The notes beneath the pieces were generated by a model, which was not told where the DNA came from, ran no database searches, and was given only the letters and a program-made list of their open reading frames with translations. The translations under genes and the position numbers were made by a program. From the NCBI GenBank assembly GCA_964470555.1, contig CAYYDG010000004.1:1-64000 (forward strand): 64,000 nucleotides of DNA. Direction: 5' to 3'. This document shows, one piece after another, positions 1 through 9,445 of the stretch; within the stretch, counting starts at the first letter, position 1, and each line of letters starts with the position of its first letter. This DNA is from RBC074 sp964470555 (GTDB lineage Bacteria > Acidobacteriota > Blastocatellia > RBC074).

Positions 1-3000
1 TACAGATTCAGCGTTTGCGGGTTATCCAACTTCACTGCATTCATTCCAATCGGGTCAACCTGCGTGAATCGGCCTTGCGCCGAGTTGTAGAAGCGGTTCA
101 CGGCGTAATCCAGTTTCGTTTCATTGCTTCGGTCGTAGCTCGTGAAGCGCCGATTCGTCACCGCTCCGCTCGATTCCGCGTCCAAAGCACGCCCGAATGG
201 AAGAGTCGTCTGTTCCGCAATCGTGCTGCTGTCTGCGGCGCTTGTCACCAACCGCGTCCCCAGACGATCAGGGTGATGGAAGTGAGTAGCTGCGCCGGTT
301 TCCGTCGCCAGCAAACGACCGCCCAGGTACACATAACTCTTCGACCAAGTCAGCGCCGATTGCCCGCTCGGTTCGGTGTATTCGGCGATCACTGCGTCGC
401 CGTTCCAGGCGAAGTAGGTGGTCGTGCCGTTTGAACCGACGTACTCCACCTGCTTCAAACGCTGGTTGTTCGCGCCGTAACTGTATTCCGCAATCGTCGC
501 CGTGCCTGCCGCATTCAGCACCTTCGCCAAACGCCCGGCGGCATCGTACTGATATTGGTTGAAGTCGCCGTTTTCCGTCTGCCCTTTCGTCTGGTTGCCA
601 GCATCGTCATAAAGGTAATTGGCGCTGGTGATTCGATTGGTCAGCGTCTTGCCTTGCCCGTCCGTGTAACTGAGCGTGAACTGGTTGACCGAATTGCTTG
701 CCGCGGCCGCATCCAGCCGAACTGTGCCGGCTTGCGAGCCGCCCTTTTCCACCATCGTCCGGTTGCCGTAACGGTCGTAGCTGTATTGCTGCCACCATTG
801 CGCGTTGTTTACCGGATCGCTGCCGCTATTGATCTTCGACAAACGGCCCAGCGCGTCATATTGATAGTATTTGTTCTTGTTCTGGTCCAGAACGTTGGTG
901 ATGCGCGTCAACTGGCCGGTGCGCCCGGCCGTTGTGCCGGGTTTCAGGTAATCGTAATTGAGGTCAAGTTGCGCCGCGCTGGCCTTGAGCACTTTCTGAT
1001 TGGTCAGCAACCCGGTCGCCGGGTCATAGGTGTAAGACTCGCTCAACTGATTGCTCGTATTGTTGCCAACGTTTAACGAAATGGTCTGACTGGCGGCGTT
1101 GTAAACGACTTGTGAAGCAAATGACTGACCGTCATAAGTCAGCGACTTCAACCGGCTGGCTTCGTCATAAGTCACCTGCACGATTTTCTGCGGCGTTCCA
1201 GATACGCCGTATTGTTTCGGATATTTGGTCTCTTTGACGCGATCCAACGTGTCGTAAAGGTATTCGGTTTCCAACGGATAGCTCGTCCGCCCAGTGAACG
1301 TCCGTTTTTCTTTGTAGAGCCGCCCTTCGACATCATAAGTCAGGTCTACTGTGCCAGCGCCGTCGGTGATTTGCTTGACGCGGGTCAGGTCATTGCTGGT
1401 TTCATATGAGTAGGTGACGGTTGCGGCGTCAATGATCGAGGCGGCCTGTGGCGCACCGCTCTTGTTGTAGCTGACCGATTGCAAACGGTTGAGCGGATCG
1501 CTGTTGTAATTGAACGTGGTCACAACGCCGCGCGCATCCATGTGCTGAGTCAGATTCGAGCGCGAGTCATAAGTGAAAACATCGCTCCATTGACCGCTGC
1601 TAACGTGCGTTCCGGCGTCATTCAACGTCGCGCTCCGTTCGGCAAGTTTTTGCCGCGTCAGACGGCTTAAAGAATCGTATTTGAAGATACGTTCCTGATC
1701 GCCCTGAATCGTTTTGGTCAGATTTCCCAAAACATCATATTGATATTCCGTGCGCAATCCGTTGGAAGCGACAGCCCCGTTCCCCGACGGGTTTGGTTCG
1801 ATGATTTCAATCAGGCGGTTATCCCAATCAAACCTCGCCCATCGTTCACGATCCCACTGGTCTTTTACCAACGCTGTGTTGCCTTTGCCGCCGGAAACAG
1901 CAGCGCTCGGCGCGGGCGCATCGTCATCGTAATATCGCCGGGTCAGGTATTCTGTCTGCCCGCTGATTACGGTGGTTGTTTGGGTAATCCGATCAAGAGC
2001 GTCGTATTGATTTTCGTACCATTGCGGGGTGTCGTTGTAACGGTAAGGTCGTGTCTGTTTCCAGACTCGGCCAAGCGCATCGAATTTTGTGTTTACGATG
2101 TCGAGCACGAGTCCTGCGCCATAAGCGACCTCGCCGTGAACGCGGCCATAACCGTCCAGGTATTTATCGCTGCCTGAACCGAGCGAACCAACGGAATCGT
2201 AAGCGCGATCATATACAATCAATCCGCCGTCGTCGTAAACGTGATGCGTGTAAGCTCCGGTCGGCGACCATGTGTATTGAGGACGCATCGTACTGGTGTA
2301 GTACTGAGTAATCGAGATGCGGCCATTGGTGTCGGTCGTCTGAGTGCCCAGGCCGGTGTTGAAGTTGTAAACGGCGCTGGTTGTGTTTTGCAGATTGGGA
2401 TCGGACGGCGAGCCGCTTTTCTGGTTTTCCGGCCAAGCGAACTGCGTGTTGATCGTGTAAGTGAAGCTGGACTGTTCGCAACAGGCAGTCGAAGCCGTAC
2501 GCAGGTTGCCCGTTTTGTCGTAACTGCGTGTTTCGGTGATGGCACCACCCAAATTCGGCGCGTCCGTGAACTGTTTCACTTCAGTCACCAAACCGCGCTT
2601 GTCGGTTGCCGGATCGTAATCGTAAATCCAATCACATTGATACTCATAATCCATCAACTGCTCATTCCAAACCCAGCCGCAATTTTGATAGCCTGGATCA
2701 TAAGGATCGTAAATAAGGCTGTGCTGTACGACATTTGGCGCATCGGCCAGCGTGCCGCCATCGTAAATGTATTCCGTGCGGGCGATGCGATTGCTGCTGG
2801 AATCGCGAACTTCCGTGTTCTTGAGCAGGTTGAAAATGTGCCGGTTGGTGTAACTACTCGAATTTTCATACTCGTTGACCGTTCTCTGATAAAGATTTCC
2901 GTCGTAATCGTATTCCTTTATTTCCGTCACCTGATTGTACGATGAACCGTAAGTGAACGAGGTCAAGCGAGGCGTCTGGTTTGGCCGGTAATAAGTGTGT

Positions 3001-5093
3001 GTGAATGACGGGCGGGGAGATGAATACGCTCCCTGTTCCCAGGTAACGGATGATGCGCGCAATCCAGGGTCCGTGTATTCGCAGTTCATTCCGCTGGCGC
3101 AGATTTTGTCATAAAAGATCAAACCATCCTGATAATTGCCCGGCAGAATATAGGCATATTGCACATGCTTCGTTCCATCCGGCCTGGTTATGGTCGTGCG
3201 GCGACGGGCGTTCGATGTTTCTTCAACTACGCCGAAAGCAGTGACAGCCCAGCCGTTTGTGATGCTCGGCGCGCTCGTGTCCATTCCGGCCCACTGCTCT
3301 TTCATTTCTGTGTAAGTCGGGACATCAGTCAAACCGTAATCGGGATTTTGCGGATAGTTGTAAACGACTTCGCGTGACATCGTTCCCGCGGTTATCGTGC
3401 CTTGGCTGGTTACAGGAGCGCCGCTAAACGTCATCCCACGCTGTTCAATGATGCGCCTGAGCATTCCATAGCTCGAATAAGAATCACTCTCTCCAAACCA
3501 GTAACCGGTTGCAGTGGCGGGGTAATAGATGGCTTTGACCAGCCAGACGGTTCCGTTTCGCACCTTCGGAGTTGGGTTTGTCGTGTAATTGTAGCTGAGG
3601 GCGTGTTGTTGATATTGCAGCCGAACAAGTTCGCGGGTTGTTCCGGTGTTGAAACCGGGTGCAGTAATTGCGGTGAGCAGATTGTTTGAATCGTAATGAA
3701 ATTCGACTACGCGACCCAAAGTGTCGGTGACAGAGTTGATGCGCGGCCCTTGATTGTTGACGTAAGTAATTGTGGTGTAATTGCCGTTTGGATCGAGAAT
3801 CTGTGTTGGATAGACGGCATTATCGCCCGGTGCTCCGTATGTGATGACCGTTCCGTTGGCCAGTTTTACCGAAGCATAACTCGGCACGCCCTGAACGCTG
3901 CCCGAAACGAAATAGTCAATGAACGTTCCATCAACGGTGTAACCGTTGAATTGCTGCCAGCTATACCCGCCACTGCTGTAATTGTTGACGGTTCCCGTAT
4001 AACCGTGTCGTGTGCCGTCGGCATCAATCATCATATAGCCCGATGATGTGCCCATGCTGATAATCTTCCCGAAACCTAACGACCAGCCAGGTGCAGGCCA
4101 ATCACGATCAATGTCGAAAGTGATTTCTGACCCGGCCTTATGCCAGACGCGGGAGTTATAGCTGAGCGCTAAGGATATATCTATGCCACGTCCATCGAGG
4201 CCAAACACTGGGGCAGAAAATTGAAAATTACCGCTCCCCGCGCCGCCGTCAGCCGAACGCCCTGGCATATCGCCGCGCTCCGCGCCGCTATCATCAGCAG
4301 TCGTGTAATTGTTGTCGTTCCAACCATAAGGATCACCAGATTGAAACAAAATTGGCGCGCGCGTTATCGCACCCTTTGTGGCCAATAAAGCCGTTACAGG
4401 CTTACCCGCGTACGTCGTTTTGCCTGTGAAGTTTCGGTTGTTTGGCTTCAAGTATGAAGTTTGTGATGGTCGAATTGGTAAGTCACGTGTTGAAATTGAT
4501 TTGGTTTGTGTGGGATCGCCTTTTTTCGAATCAGGCAGGATGGTCGTGCCGACCACAGTCACCTTGGTATGCGTCTGACGACCAGCGCCTTCAACACGAA
4601 TGTTGTACCTTCCAGCGACCGGCGACACAAAAATTCCCCTTGGTGATATGCTCATTTCGCGGCTCTGGCCTTCATCGTTGCCGCTCCACTTGAACTTTAC
4701 TCCGCCAATAAGATTGTTGTTGTGGTCATAAGCAATGGCCGAAAAAGTTATTGGTTCGCCGGTTGGAACGATCGCATTATCAGGAAAAATTTGAATTCGG
4801 AAGACACGAGCGTTTCGCTCTTCTTGTGTTTCCTGCTGTTTAGGATTCGGTTTGGTTGGCTTATCGGAGATTTTCCCTTGAATTGCTGCCAAGGCGGTCA
4901 TCCAGCCATTTGCATATAGCCAAAAACGCGCATCCTGCCAAGTTATAGCGGCAGCGCCCATTAGCATGTGTGGCATTTGTGGAGCGGCCAGCAGTTGGTT
5001 TGAAATCAAGACGAGAATCAAAACGATGCTTACCGCACGTTTTAGAGAGGAATGTAGTACCGAACCATGGGCGATGATTTTAGTTTTTGACAT
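1..5093 (-). CDS. RHS/YD-repeat secreted protein, partial (C-terminus beyond left edge)
   Basis: An uninterrupted reading frame runs from ATG at 5093 to the window edge (1697 complete codons, no stop). A hydrophobic export segment lies near residues 16-38. An Ig-like stretch follows around 95-190, and a glycine-rich PGRSADGGAGSGNFQF segment near 280 precedes the repeat shell. Many YD-type repeats (YDALGR, YDPATG, YDDAGN, YDAAGR) then form the RHS shell. The end carries the RHS core signatures HPDRLGTRL and, from residue 1666, NRFYNSAQGRF...DPIG, after which family members switch to a variable C-terminal tip, often a toxin. That tip, and any immunity gene, lie outside the window. GAGGAG lies just upstream of the start. 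RHS proteins are usually contact-dependent toxins or surface proteins; a role for this one is inferred only. Confidence 0.9.
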   Translation of the reverse strand, partial: MSKTKIIAHGSVLHSSLKRAVSIVLILVLISNQLLAAPQMPHMLMGAAAITWQDARFWLYANGWMTALAAIQGKISDKPTKPNPKQQETQEERNARVFRIQIFPDNAIVPTGEPITFSAIAYDHNNNLIGGVKFKWSGNDEGQSREMSISPRGIFVSPVAGRYNIRVEGAGRQTHTKVTVVGTTILPDSKKGDPTQTKSISTRDLPIRPSQTSYLKPNNRNFTGKTTYAGKPVTALLATKGAITRAPILFQSGDPYGWNDNNYTTADDSGAERGDMPGRSADGGAGSGNFQFSAPVFGLDGRGIDISLALSYNSRVWHKAGSEITFDIDRDWPAPGWSLGFGKIISMGTSSGYMMIDADGTRHGYTGTVNNYSSGGYSWQQFNGYTVDGTFIDYFVSGSVQGVPSYASVKLANGTVITYGAPGDNAVYPTQILDPNGNYTTITYVNNQGPRINSVTDTLGRVVEFHYDSNNLLTAITAPGFNTGTTRELVRLQYQQHALSYNYTTNPTPKVRNGTVWLVKAIYYPATATGYWFGESDSYSSYGMLRRIIEQRGMTFSGAPVTSQGTITAGTMSREVVYNYPQNPDYGLTDVPTYTEMKEQWAGMDTSAPSITNGWAVTAFGVVEETSNARRRTTITRPDGTKHVQYAYILPGNYQDGLIFYDKICASGMNCEYTDPGLRASSVTWEQGAYSSPRPSFTHTYYRPNQTPRLTSFTYGSSYNQVTEIKEYDYDGNLYQRTVNEYENSSSYTNRHIFNLLKNTEVRDSSSNRIARTEYIYDGGTLADAPNVVQHSLIYDPYDPGYQNCGWVWNEQLMDYEYQCDWIYDYDPATDKRGLVTEVKQFTDAPNLGGAITETRSYDKTGNLRTASTACCEQSSFTYTINTQFAWPENQKSGSPSDPNLQNTTSAVYNFNTGLGTQTTDTNGRISITQYYTSTMRPQYTWSPTGAYTHHVYDDGGLIVYDRAYDSVGSLGSGSDKYLDGYGRVHGEVAYGAGLVLDIVNTKFDALGRVWKQTRPYRYNDTPQWYENQYDALDRITQTTTVISGQTEYLTRRYYDDDAPAPSAAVSGGKGNTALVKDQWDRERWARFDWDNRLIEIIEPNPSGNGAVASNGLRTEYQYDVLGNLTKTIQGDQERIFKYDSLSRLTRQKLAERSATLNDAGTHVSSGQWSDVFTYDSRSNLTQHMDARGVVTTFNYNSDPLNRLQSVSYNKSGAPQAASIIDAATVTYSYETSNDLTRVKQITDGAGTVDLTYDVEGRLYKEKRTFTGRTSYPLETEYLYDTLDRVKETKYPKQYGVSGTPQKIVQVTYDEASRLKSLTYDGQSFASQVVYNAASQTISLNVGNNTSNQLSESYTYDPATGLLTNQKVLKASAAQLDLNYDYLKPGTTAGRTGQLTRITNVLDQNKNKYYQYDALGRLSKINSGSDPVNNAQWWQQYSYDRYGNRTMVEKGGSQAGTVRLDAAAASNSVNQFTLSYTDGQGKTLTNRITSANYLYDDAGNQTKGQTENGDFNQYQYDAAGRLAKVLNAAGTATIAEYSYGANNQRLKQVEYVGSNGTTTYFAWNGDAVIAEYTEPSGQSALTWSKSYVYLGGRLLATETGAATHFHHPDRLGTRLVTSAADSSTIAEQTTLPFGRALDAESSGAVTNRRFTSYDRSNETKLDYAVNRFYNSAQGRFTQVDPIGMNAVKLDNPQTLNL

Positions 5094-5479
5094 ATCAAAC
5101 TCCTCAAGGTTGATTGCTGACGGCCTTCGGAGCTAGGATGCTTGCGGTTCTGGCAGTGCATCGCAAAGCTGCCGTTGTGCAGTCAGAAAATGCATTGTCG
5201 CCATAACCCTGTTGTCACCGGCCAGTGATGACAGGGTTTTTACTTTCTCTCGCGCAAAAACAGGATGGGGCAAAAAAAACCACTTTTGCCTGATGACGAA
5301 ACTCAATTCAGAAATAACGGGAAATGATTGACGGTTGTCGGTTGAGGTAAACCGGGAATATCAACTGTCAAATTGCAGGAATGTTTGGGGAATTTTTTAC
5401 TGTGTTTTTGGAAGGCGGATGCTAAGCCCGCCTCCCCCATACTGTCAACAGGAAAGTTTTTCACGCTTTTTAGCGGTAA
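5094..5479. other. 386-bp intergenic region upstream of the RHS gene
   Basis: No credible gene. It holds one imperfect hairpin (5205-5241) and the leader of the RHS gene with its GAGGAG ribosome-binding site. The remainder is moderately AT-rich, and no repeat copy or clear -35/-10 pair was recognised. Confidence 0.5.
5205..5241 (+). terminator. Hairpin followed by T-run, upstream of the RHS gene
   Basis: Arms 5205-5218 and 5225-5238 pair with two mismatches around a short GC-rich loop, followed by TTTT on the plus strand. It looks like a rho-independent terminator for plus-strand transcription, yet no plus-strand gene precedes it, so it may instead be a leader structure of the minus-strand RHS mRNA. 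Confidence 0.4.
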
Positions 5480-6301
5480 TCAGTCGTTGTATTTTTTCTG
5501 CGCTCGGTAACGAGCCAGCGCTTCTTCCAGAAAGCCTTCGTAATTAAAGGTTGCAGGATCGTAACCGGGTCGAATTTTTTCCATCACTGGAACGCTGACG
5601 CGCCAGGCCAGCCATTGGCGAGGTTGTTCGGGAATGTCATAACGGCGACGCAAAAAGTTTTCGATGACCAGAATGTCCGCCGAATCCAGCGCGCGCACGT
5701 CGCCGCGAAAGTCCACCGGGTCGGCGATGCGTCGCATGGCGGAATCAATGACTTCGCTTTCAAAGACTTCGTCAAAGGTCGGCGCCTCGGCGCTGCGCTC
5801 TTTGATGACGACGGTGTTGGCGACGAAATCGCCCAATCGTTTGGCGCGTTCGCTGGCAAAGGTGGAAACGATGGCGATGGAATAAAAAAAGCCTGGTTGC
5901 ATGTCCATCAACCGAAGCAGATTGCGATTGAGCGCGGCGAAAAAGGTGATTGGCCGTCCGTCTTCCTGAATCACTCGCAATTTCAGCCAGCGTTTGCCGG
6001 GCGTCTGGCCGCTCCACACCGTTTCGAAAAACACGAAGTAGCCAAAAAACAAAACAAACGCGACCAGAATCGCCAGCGCGATGATCCATAACGTGCCCTG
6101 GCTGAATCCTTCGACCACACGGTCGCCGACGCGACGCGCACCACTGCTGAATTGAAAAGCCAGAAATCCCGTCGCCAGAATCGCCAAAAACTGAATGGCG
6201 TGATCAATCGCGCAGGCAATGAATCGGTTTCCCATCGTCGCCAATGCGAAATGGAGTTCGACGTGTTCGGGAGTTTCGATGACCAGAGTTTCGTCTGCCA
6301 T
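5480..6301 (-). CDS. RDD family integral membrane protein
   Basis: 273 residues. An N-terminal segment NRFIACAIDH followed by a hydrophobic helix (about 27-50), a second long helix (about 70-95), and the motif GQTPGKRWLKLRV (about 98-110) are typical of RDD-domain proteins, small membrane proteins that some studies link to ion/proton exchange. A further hydrophobic segment lies near 135-150 and the C-terminal third is soluble and charged. It is the last gene before the RHS protein in a same-strand run that starts with an ECF sigma factor. No clear ribosome-binding site is visible, and the start sits 16 nt from the word-repeat hairpin at 6317-6408. Function unknown. Confidence 0.85.
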   Translation of the reverse strand: MADETLVIETPEHVELHFALATMGNRFIACAIDHAIQFLAILATGFLAFQFSSGARRVGDRVVEGFSQGTLWIIALAILVAFVLFFGYFVFFETVWSGQTPGKRWLKLRVIQEDGRPITFFAALNRNLLRLMDMQPGFFYSIAIVSTFASERAKRLGDFVANTVVIKERSAEAPTFDEVFESEVIDSAMRRIADPVDFRGDVRALDSADILVIENFLRRRYDIPEQPRQWLAWRVSVPVMEKIRPGYDPATFNYEGFLEEALARYRAQKKYND

Positions 6302-6316
6302 GCGCGCATTCTAAAT

Positions 6317-6408
6317 GCGGATTGTGGATTGCGGAATGCGGATTTGTTTTTTCAGGAGATTTTTCTGCTTTAGGCTGCAGGGAAATTTTGAATCCGCAAT
6401 CCGCAATC
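6317..6408. repeat. Word-repeat hairpin (GCGGATT words)
   Basis: Left arm 6317-6344 is four degenerate copies of GCGGAtT/GTGGATT; right arm 6391-6408 is AATCCGC copies in the opposite sense, so the RNA folds back. It overlaps the stop codon of the DUF4252 gene ending at 6407. One of a class of at least nine similar structures in the window. Confidence 0.75.
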
Positions 6409-6979
6409 AATTGCGCGGTTTGGTTTTGCTTTTGTCCAGATCGAGTTTGGGAATGCCGAATTGGCCTTCCAGTTGGCTGAGTTTTTCCAGGTCAATCGGG
6501 CCGACGATGTTGACGACGACCAATTCTCGCGGTTGAGTAGCCAGAATCAGCAAACCGTGAATCAGGCCGCCGCTATTCATTCGCAGATGAACATCCACTT
6601 TCTGGCCTTCGCGTTTGCTCATCACGCCGACGATTTTTGACCAACCCGGCGCGTTGACTTGCGAACGAATCGGTTCAACGTCGTTCAGCGAATACTGACC
6701 GGATTTGTCGAACTCGAACACGCGTACATAAACGCCTTCCAGTTTCGACACCAGGTCTTTGACGGCGGCTTCCTGCGGATTTTTGTCGGACAAAAATTTT
6801 GCCGCCACTTGCAGCAGGTTTTTATCCAACGACACTTCGACGACGTTGTCGGCTTTCGATGCCAGCCTGTCCAACTGGCTGAATTGCAACCGGGCGTCTT
6901 GCGCCTGAGCGGCAGCAAAACTAGCAAGCAGAAACGCCGCCAGCGCCATCATTCGTTTGGCTGATTTCACAGCTTCCAT
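6407..6979 (-). CDS. DUF4252 domain secreted protein (copy 1)
   Basis: 190 residues from ATG 6979, chosen because MEAVKSAKRMMALAAFLLASFAAAQA is a clean signal peptide; upstream in-frame codons fall inside an inverted repeat. The mature part carries the DUF4252 pattern: GVYVRVFEFD, then APGWSKIVGVMSKREG and RELVVVNIVGPIDLEKL. It is a paralogue of the protein at 8852-9421 and shares the same blocks with the N-terminal part of the vWA protein between them. DUF4252 proteins have no established biochemical role; here they belong to an ECF-sigma-led unit, which suggests an envelope function. Confidence 0.85.
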   Translation of the reverse strand: MEAVKSAKRMMALAAFLLASFAAAQAQDARLQFSQLDRLASKADNVVEVSLDKNLLQVAAKFLSDKNPQEAAVKDLVSKLEGVYVRVFEFDKSGQYSLNDVEPIRSQVNAPGWSKIVGVMSKREGQKVDVHLRMNSGGLIHGLLILATQPRELVVVNIVGPIDLEKLSQLEGQFGIPKLDLDKSKTKPRN

Positions 6980-7008
6980 AAAACTTCTTTTGCCATCCTT
7001 TTTCTTTC

Positions 7009-7070
7009 GACAGGATTTACAGGATTCAGCAGGATAAAAACCAACCCTGAAAAATTCTGTCAATCCTGTC
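7009..7070. repeat. AGGATTTACAGGAT-type inverted repeat
   Basis: GACAGGATTTACAGGATTC at the left (from 7009) is mirrored by a near-complement ending with AATCCTGTC at 7070. It lies between the vWA and first DUF4252 genes. Same motif as at 8757, 12400, 32378 and 36238. Confidence 0.75.
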
Positions 7071-7077
7071 TTCTTTA

Positions 7078-8733
7078 CTATTTGTCGAAATAGCCGCGCC
7101 GTGTTTTGGCCACCGCGCCATCGCGCGTCAATTTGACGTTGATTTTACGGAATTGGCCGTCATGTTTCGGTTTGTCGGGCGAATACGCCAGGCTGTAGAG
7201 CGTGTGCAATTCGTTGGCGACCAGCTTGTAAGCGTTTTCCAGGTCTTCTTCGCGCTGGGCGCTGAAGATTTCGCCGCCGGTTTGCGCCGCCAGTTCTTCC
7301 AACTGCTGTCGAGCCGTTTTGCCTGTGCTAGACCCCATGAACCCGCCAGTGCCGCCGAACAAAATGCCCAGCTTGCTGATGTGATTGTTAGGGGTGAAAT
7401 AGATCGGATAAATCGTCACATCTTCTTCCGACGCTCGACTGAGCAATTCTTCAAACGAGTGTTTGGTTTCGCGGTCGCTGATGAGCGATTCGTCTTCGCC
7501 GTCGGTCAGCACGACAATCGCCTTGCGGGCTTCGGTCAGTTGGCTGAGTTGATCCAGCGCTCTCCACGTCGAATCGTAAAACGCCGTGCCTCCGCCAATC
7601 TTGTTGATCTTCTTGACGGCTTCTTTCAGCGCGCGTTTGTCGGCGGTGAAACCGGTCAGCGGTTTGTATTGGCGCGTGAAGGCGACGACGGAAATCTTGT
7701 CGCCAGCGGGCAGGGAATCAATGAACCGGTTGGCGGCTTCGATCATGCCTTTGCGTTTTTTCTGCGTGCTGCCGCTCAGATCGAGCAGCAAAATCAGATT
7801 GACCGGCGCGTTGACTGGTTTGAAATGCGCGACTTCCTGTTTAACGCCGTCTTCGTAAATGGCGAAATCTGCCTGGGTCAGATTGGTGATTGGTTTGCCG
7901 GATTTGTCCAGCGCCTTGACGTTCAGATTCACCAGTCGGGTTTCGATTCGCAGCGTGTCTTCGCGCGACGGAGTTTTCACTTCAACTGGCGCGGTTGAAG
8001 CGGCAGCTTTGGTTTCCGCTGGCAACGGAGGATTGTTTTCGTCGTTCGTTGTCACTGTCGGCCGCGCCGCCGGTTGAGTTGTCGAATCAAGCGCCGCCAG
8101 ATCGTCCGTGCCGGCGGCGGTTGGGCGCGATGGGGAAGACGCAGGCGGAGCAGGGCGCAATATCGTCGGACGATTTGTCGTCATGACGTTGCCGTTGCCG
8201 CGAACGGAACCGCCGAGCGAGACGCCCATGATCTTCGGATTTTCCAAAAACCTTGCGGCGGCGTCGGGGTTGAATTTGGCCTGAATGACGACGGCTTCGC
8301 GCTCTTCCAACATGGCCAGTGCGAACTCGACATCTTTCTTGGTTTGTCGGACGTAAATGAACGTCCGGCTGTTCCCGTCGCGTTTGGAGTTGATCTGCAT
8401 CAGCGGCGACCAGTCTTTATTGAACGACTGGCGCATGACCTGGGAAAAGGGAATGGATTCTGGGCGTCCCGCGAAATTCTGATCTTCAAACACCGCCAGC
8501 TTGAATCCCTTGACGCCTGCCGGGCGAATCATCCAGATGGCGAACTTTGCCAATCCGAGCATGGGGATTTTGGTTTTTTTCGCGCCGTAATTTTTCTCGA
8601 TGTATTTGACGACATCGTTGAAGCCTTTGCCTTTTGGAGTGAACGTGTTTTGCGCGTTCGCCAGCGGCGAGAGCAACGCCAACATCACCGCCGTAACAAT
8701 CAGCAATCGAAACATGGTTTGGAGTCGAGTCAT
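7078..8733 (-). CDS. DUF4252-like domain fused to von Willebrand factor A domain (VWFA-related, acidobacterial type)
   Basis: 551 residues. Start ATG 8733 is set by a strong AGGAGGT eight bases upstream and by the signal peptide MTRLQTMFRLLIVTAVMLALL. Residues about 25-160 contain GFKLAVFED, NKDWSPLMQINSKRDG and EREAVVIQAKFNPDAAARF, which line up block by block with both neighbouring DUF4252 proteins. A Pro/Ala/Thr-rich linker leads to a vWA domain with the MIDAS motif DLSGS (about 317), a conserved LTDGEDES, and a C-terminal KTRRGYFDK. vWA domains bind ligands through a metal; this variety is abundant in Acidobacteriota. Probably an exported protein working with the two DUF4252 proteins; ligand unknown. 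Confidence 0.9.
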   Translation of the reverse strand: MTRLQTMFRLLIVTAVMLALLSPLANAQNTFTPKGKGFNDVVKYIEKNYGAKKTKIPMLGLAKFAIWMIRPAGVKGFKLAVFEDQNFAGRPESIPFSQVMRQSFNKDWSPLMQINSKRDGNSRTFIYVRQTKKDVEFALAMLEEREAVVIQAKFNPDAAARFLENPKIMGVSLGGSVRGNGNVMTTNRPTILRPAPPASSPSRPTAAGTDDLAALDSTTQPAARPTVTTNDENNPPLPAETKAAASTAPVEVKTPSREDTLRIETRLVNLNVKALDKSGKPITNLTQADFAIYEDGVKQEVAHFKPVNAPVNLILLLDLSGSTQKKRKGMIEAANRFIDSLPAGDKISVVAFTRQYKPLTGFTADKRALKEAVKKINKIGGGTAFYDSTWRALDQLSQLTEARKAIVVLTDGEDESLISDRETKHSFEELLSRASEEDVTIYPIYFTPNNHISKLGILFGGTGGFMGSSTGKTARQQLEELAAQTGGEIFSAQREEDLENAYKLVANELHTLYSLAYSPDKPKHDGQFRKINVKLTRDGAVAKTRRGYFDK

Positions 8734-8756
8734 CGTATTACCTCCTGTGGGGAAGT

Positions 8757-8786
8757 GGACAGGATTCACCGGATGAAATCCTGTCC
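8757..8786. repeat. Short GGACAGGATT inverted repeat in the vWA leader
   Basis: Arms 8757-8766 and 8777-8786 are perfect complements around a 10-nt loop. It sits in the 5' leader of the vWA gene about 20 nt from its start and belongs to the AGGATTTACAGGAT-like group. Confidence 0.7.
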
Positions 8787-8851
8787 AACCTTTCAATTTC
8801 TGTCAGGGGGTTAAAAATATTGTGGTCTGACTTTGGAGCGCGGTCGCCGAT

Positions 8852-9421
8852 TCAATTGCGGCGACGGCTTGAGCCGCTGAAATCGAAATCCAAGTCTTTC
8901 GGAATGCCGAAGCTGCCGCGCAATTCGGTGATTTTTTCCGGGTCAATCGGGCCGACGACGTTAACGACCATCAACTGTTTCGGGTCGGTAATCAACACGC
9001 CTATGCCTTCGATCAAACCATTGTTAATCATCAGCGAAACTTCGACGTTTTCGCCGTCGCGTTTGCTGCGAACGCCGACGACTCTTGACCATCCCGGCGC
9101 GTTCAGTTGTTGCCGCACGGCTTCGACATCCTGTTCGGTGAACTGGTTGGCCTGGTCGAATTCTACGCCCTTGACGTACACGCCTTTCAGCACGTTCAGA
9201 ATTTCGCGCACCTGCGCTTCGTTGGCGCGGTTCTTGTCCAGAAACTTCGAAGCGATTTGCAGCAATGCGCCGTCCACACGCACGTCAATGGTTTCGACTG
9301 CGTTGGGAAACAGCCGGTCAATGTGGTCAATTTGCAAGCGGGCGTTTTGAGCCAATGCCGCAAAGCTCATCAAAGCGGTCAGCAGGATTATTCCAGTCAG
9401 TTTCAGTGCGATTGTTTTCAT
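8852..9421 (-). CDS. DUF4252 domain secreted protein (copy 2)
   Basis: 189 residues with signal peptide MKTIALKLTGIILLTALMSFAALA. Blocks GVYVKGVEFDQ, APGWSRVVGVRSKRDG and LMVVNVVGPIDPEKI mark the DUF4252 family and align with the copy at 6407-6979. The C-terminus is Arg-rich (SSRRRN). GGAGGG lies seven bases before ATG 9421. It follows the anti-sigma-like gene by 24 bp, so co-transcription with the sigma factor is likely. Function unknown. Confidence 0.87.
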   Translation of the reverse strand: MKTIALKLTGIILLTALMSFAALAQNARLQIDHIDRLFPNAVETIDVRVDGALLQIASKFLDKNRANEAQVREILNVLKGVYVKGVEFDQANQFTEQDVEAVRQQLNAPGWSRVVGVRSKRDGENVEVSLMINNGLIEGIGVLITDPKQLMVVNVVGPIDPEKITELRGSFGIPKDLDFDFSGSSRRRN

Positions 9422-9445
9422 GATTCCCTCCGATTGTTGATGTGT

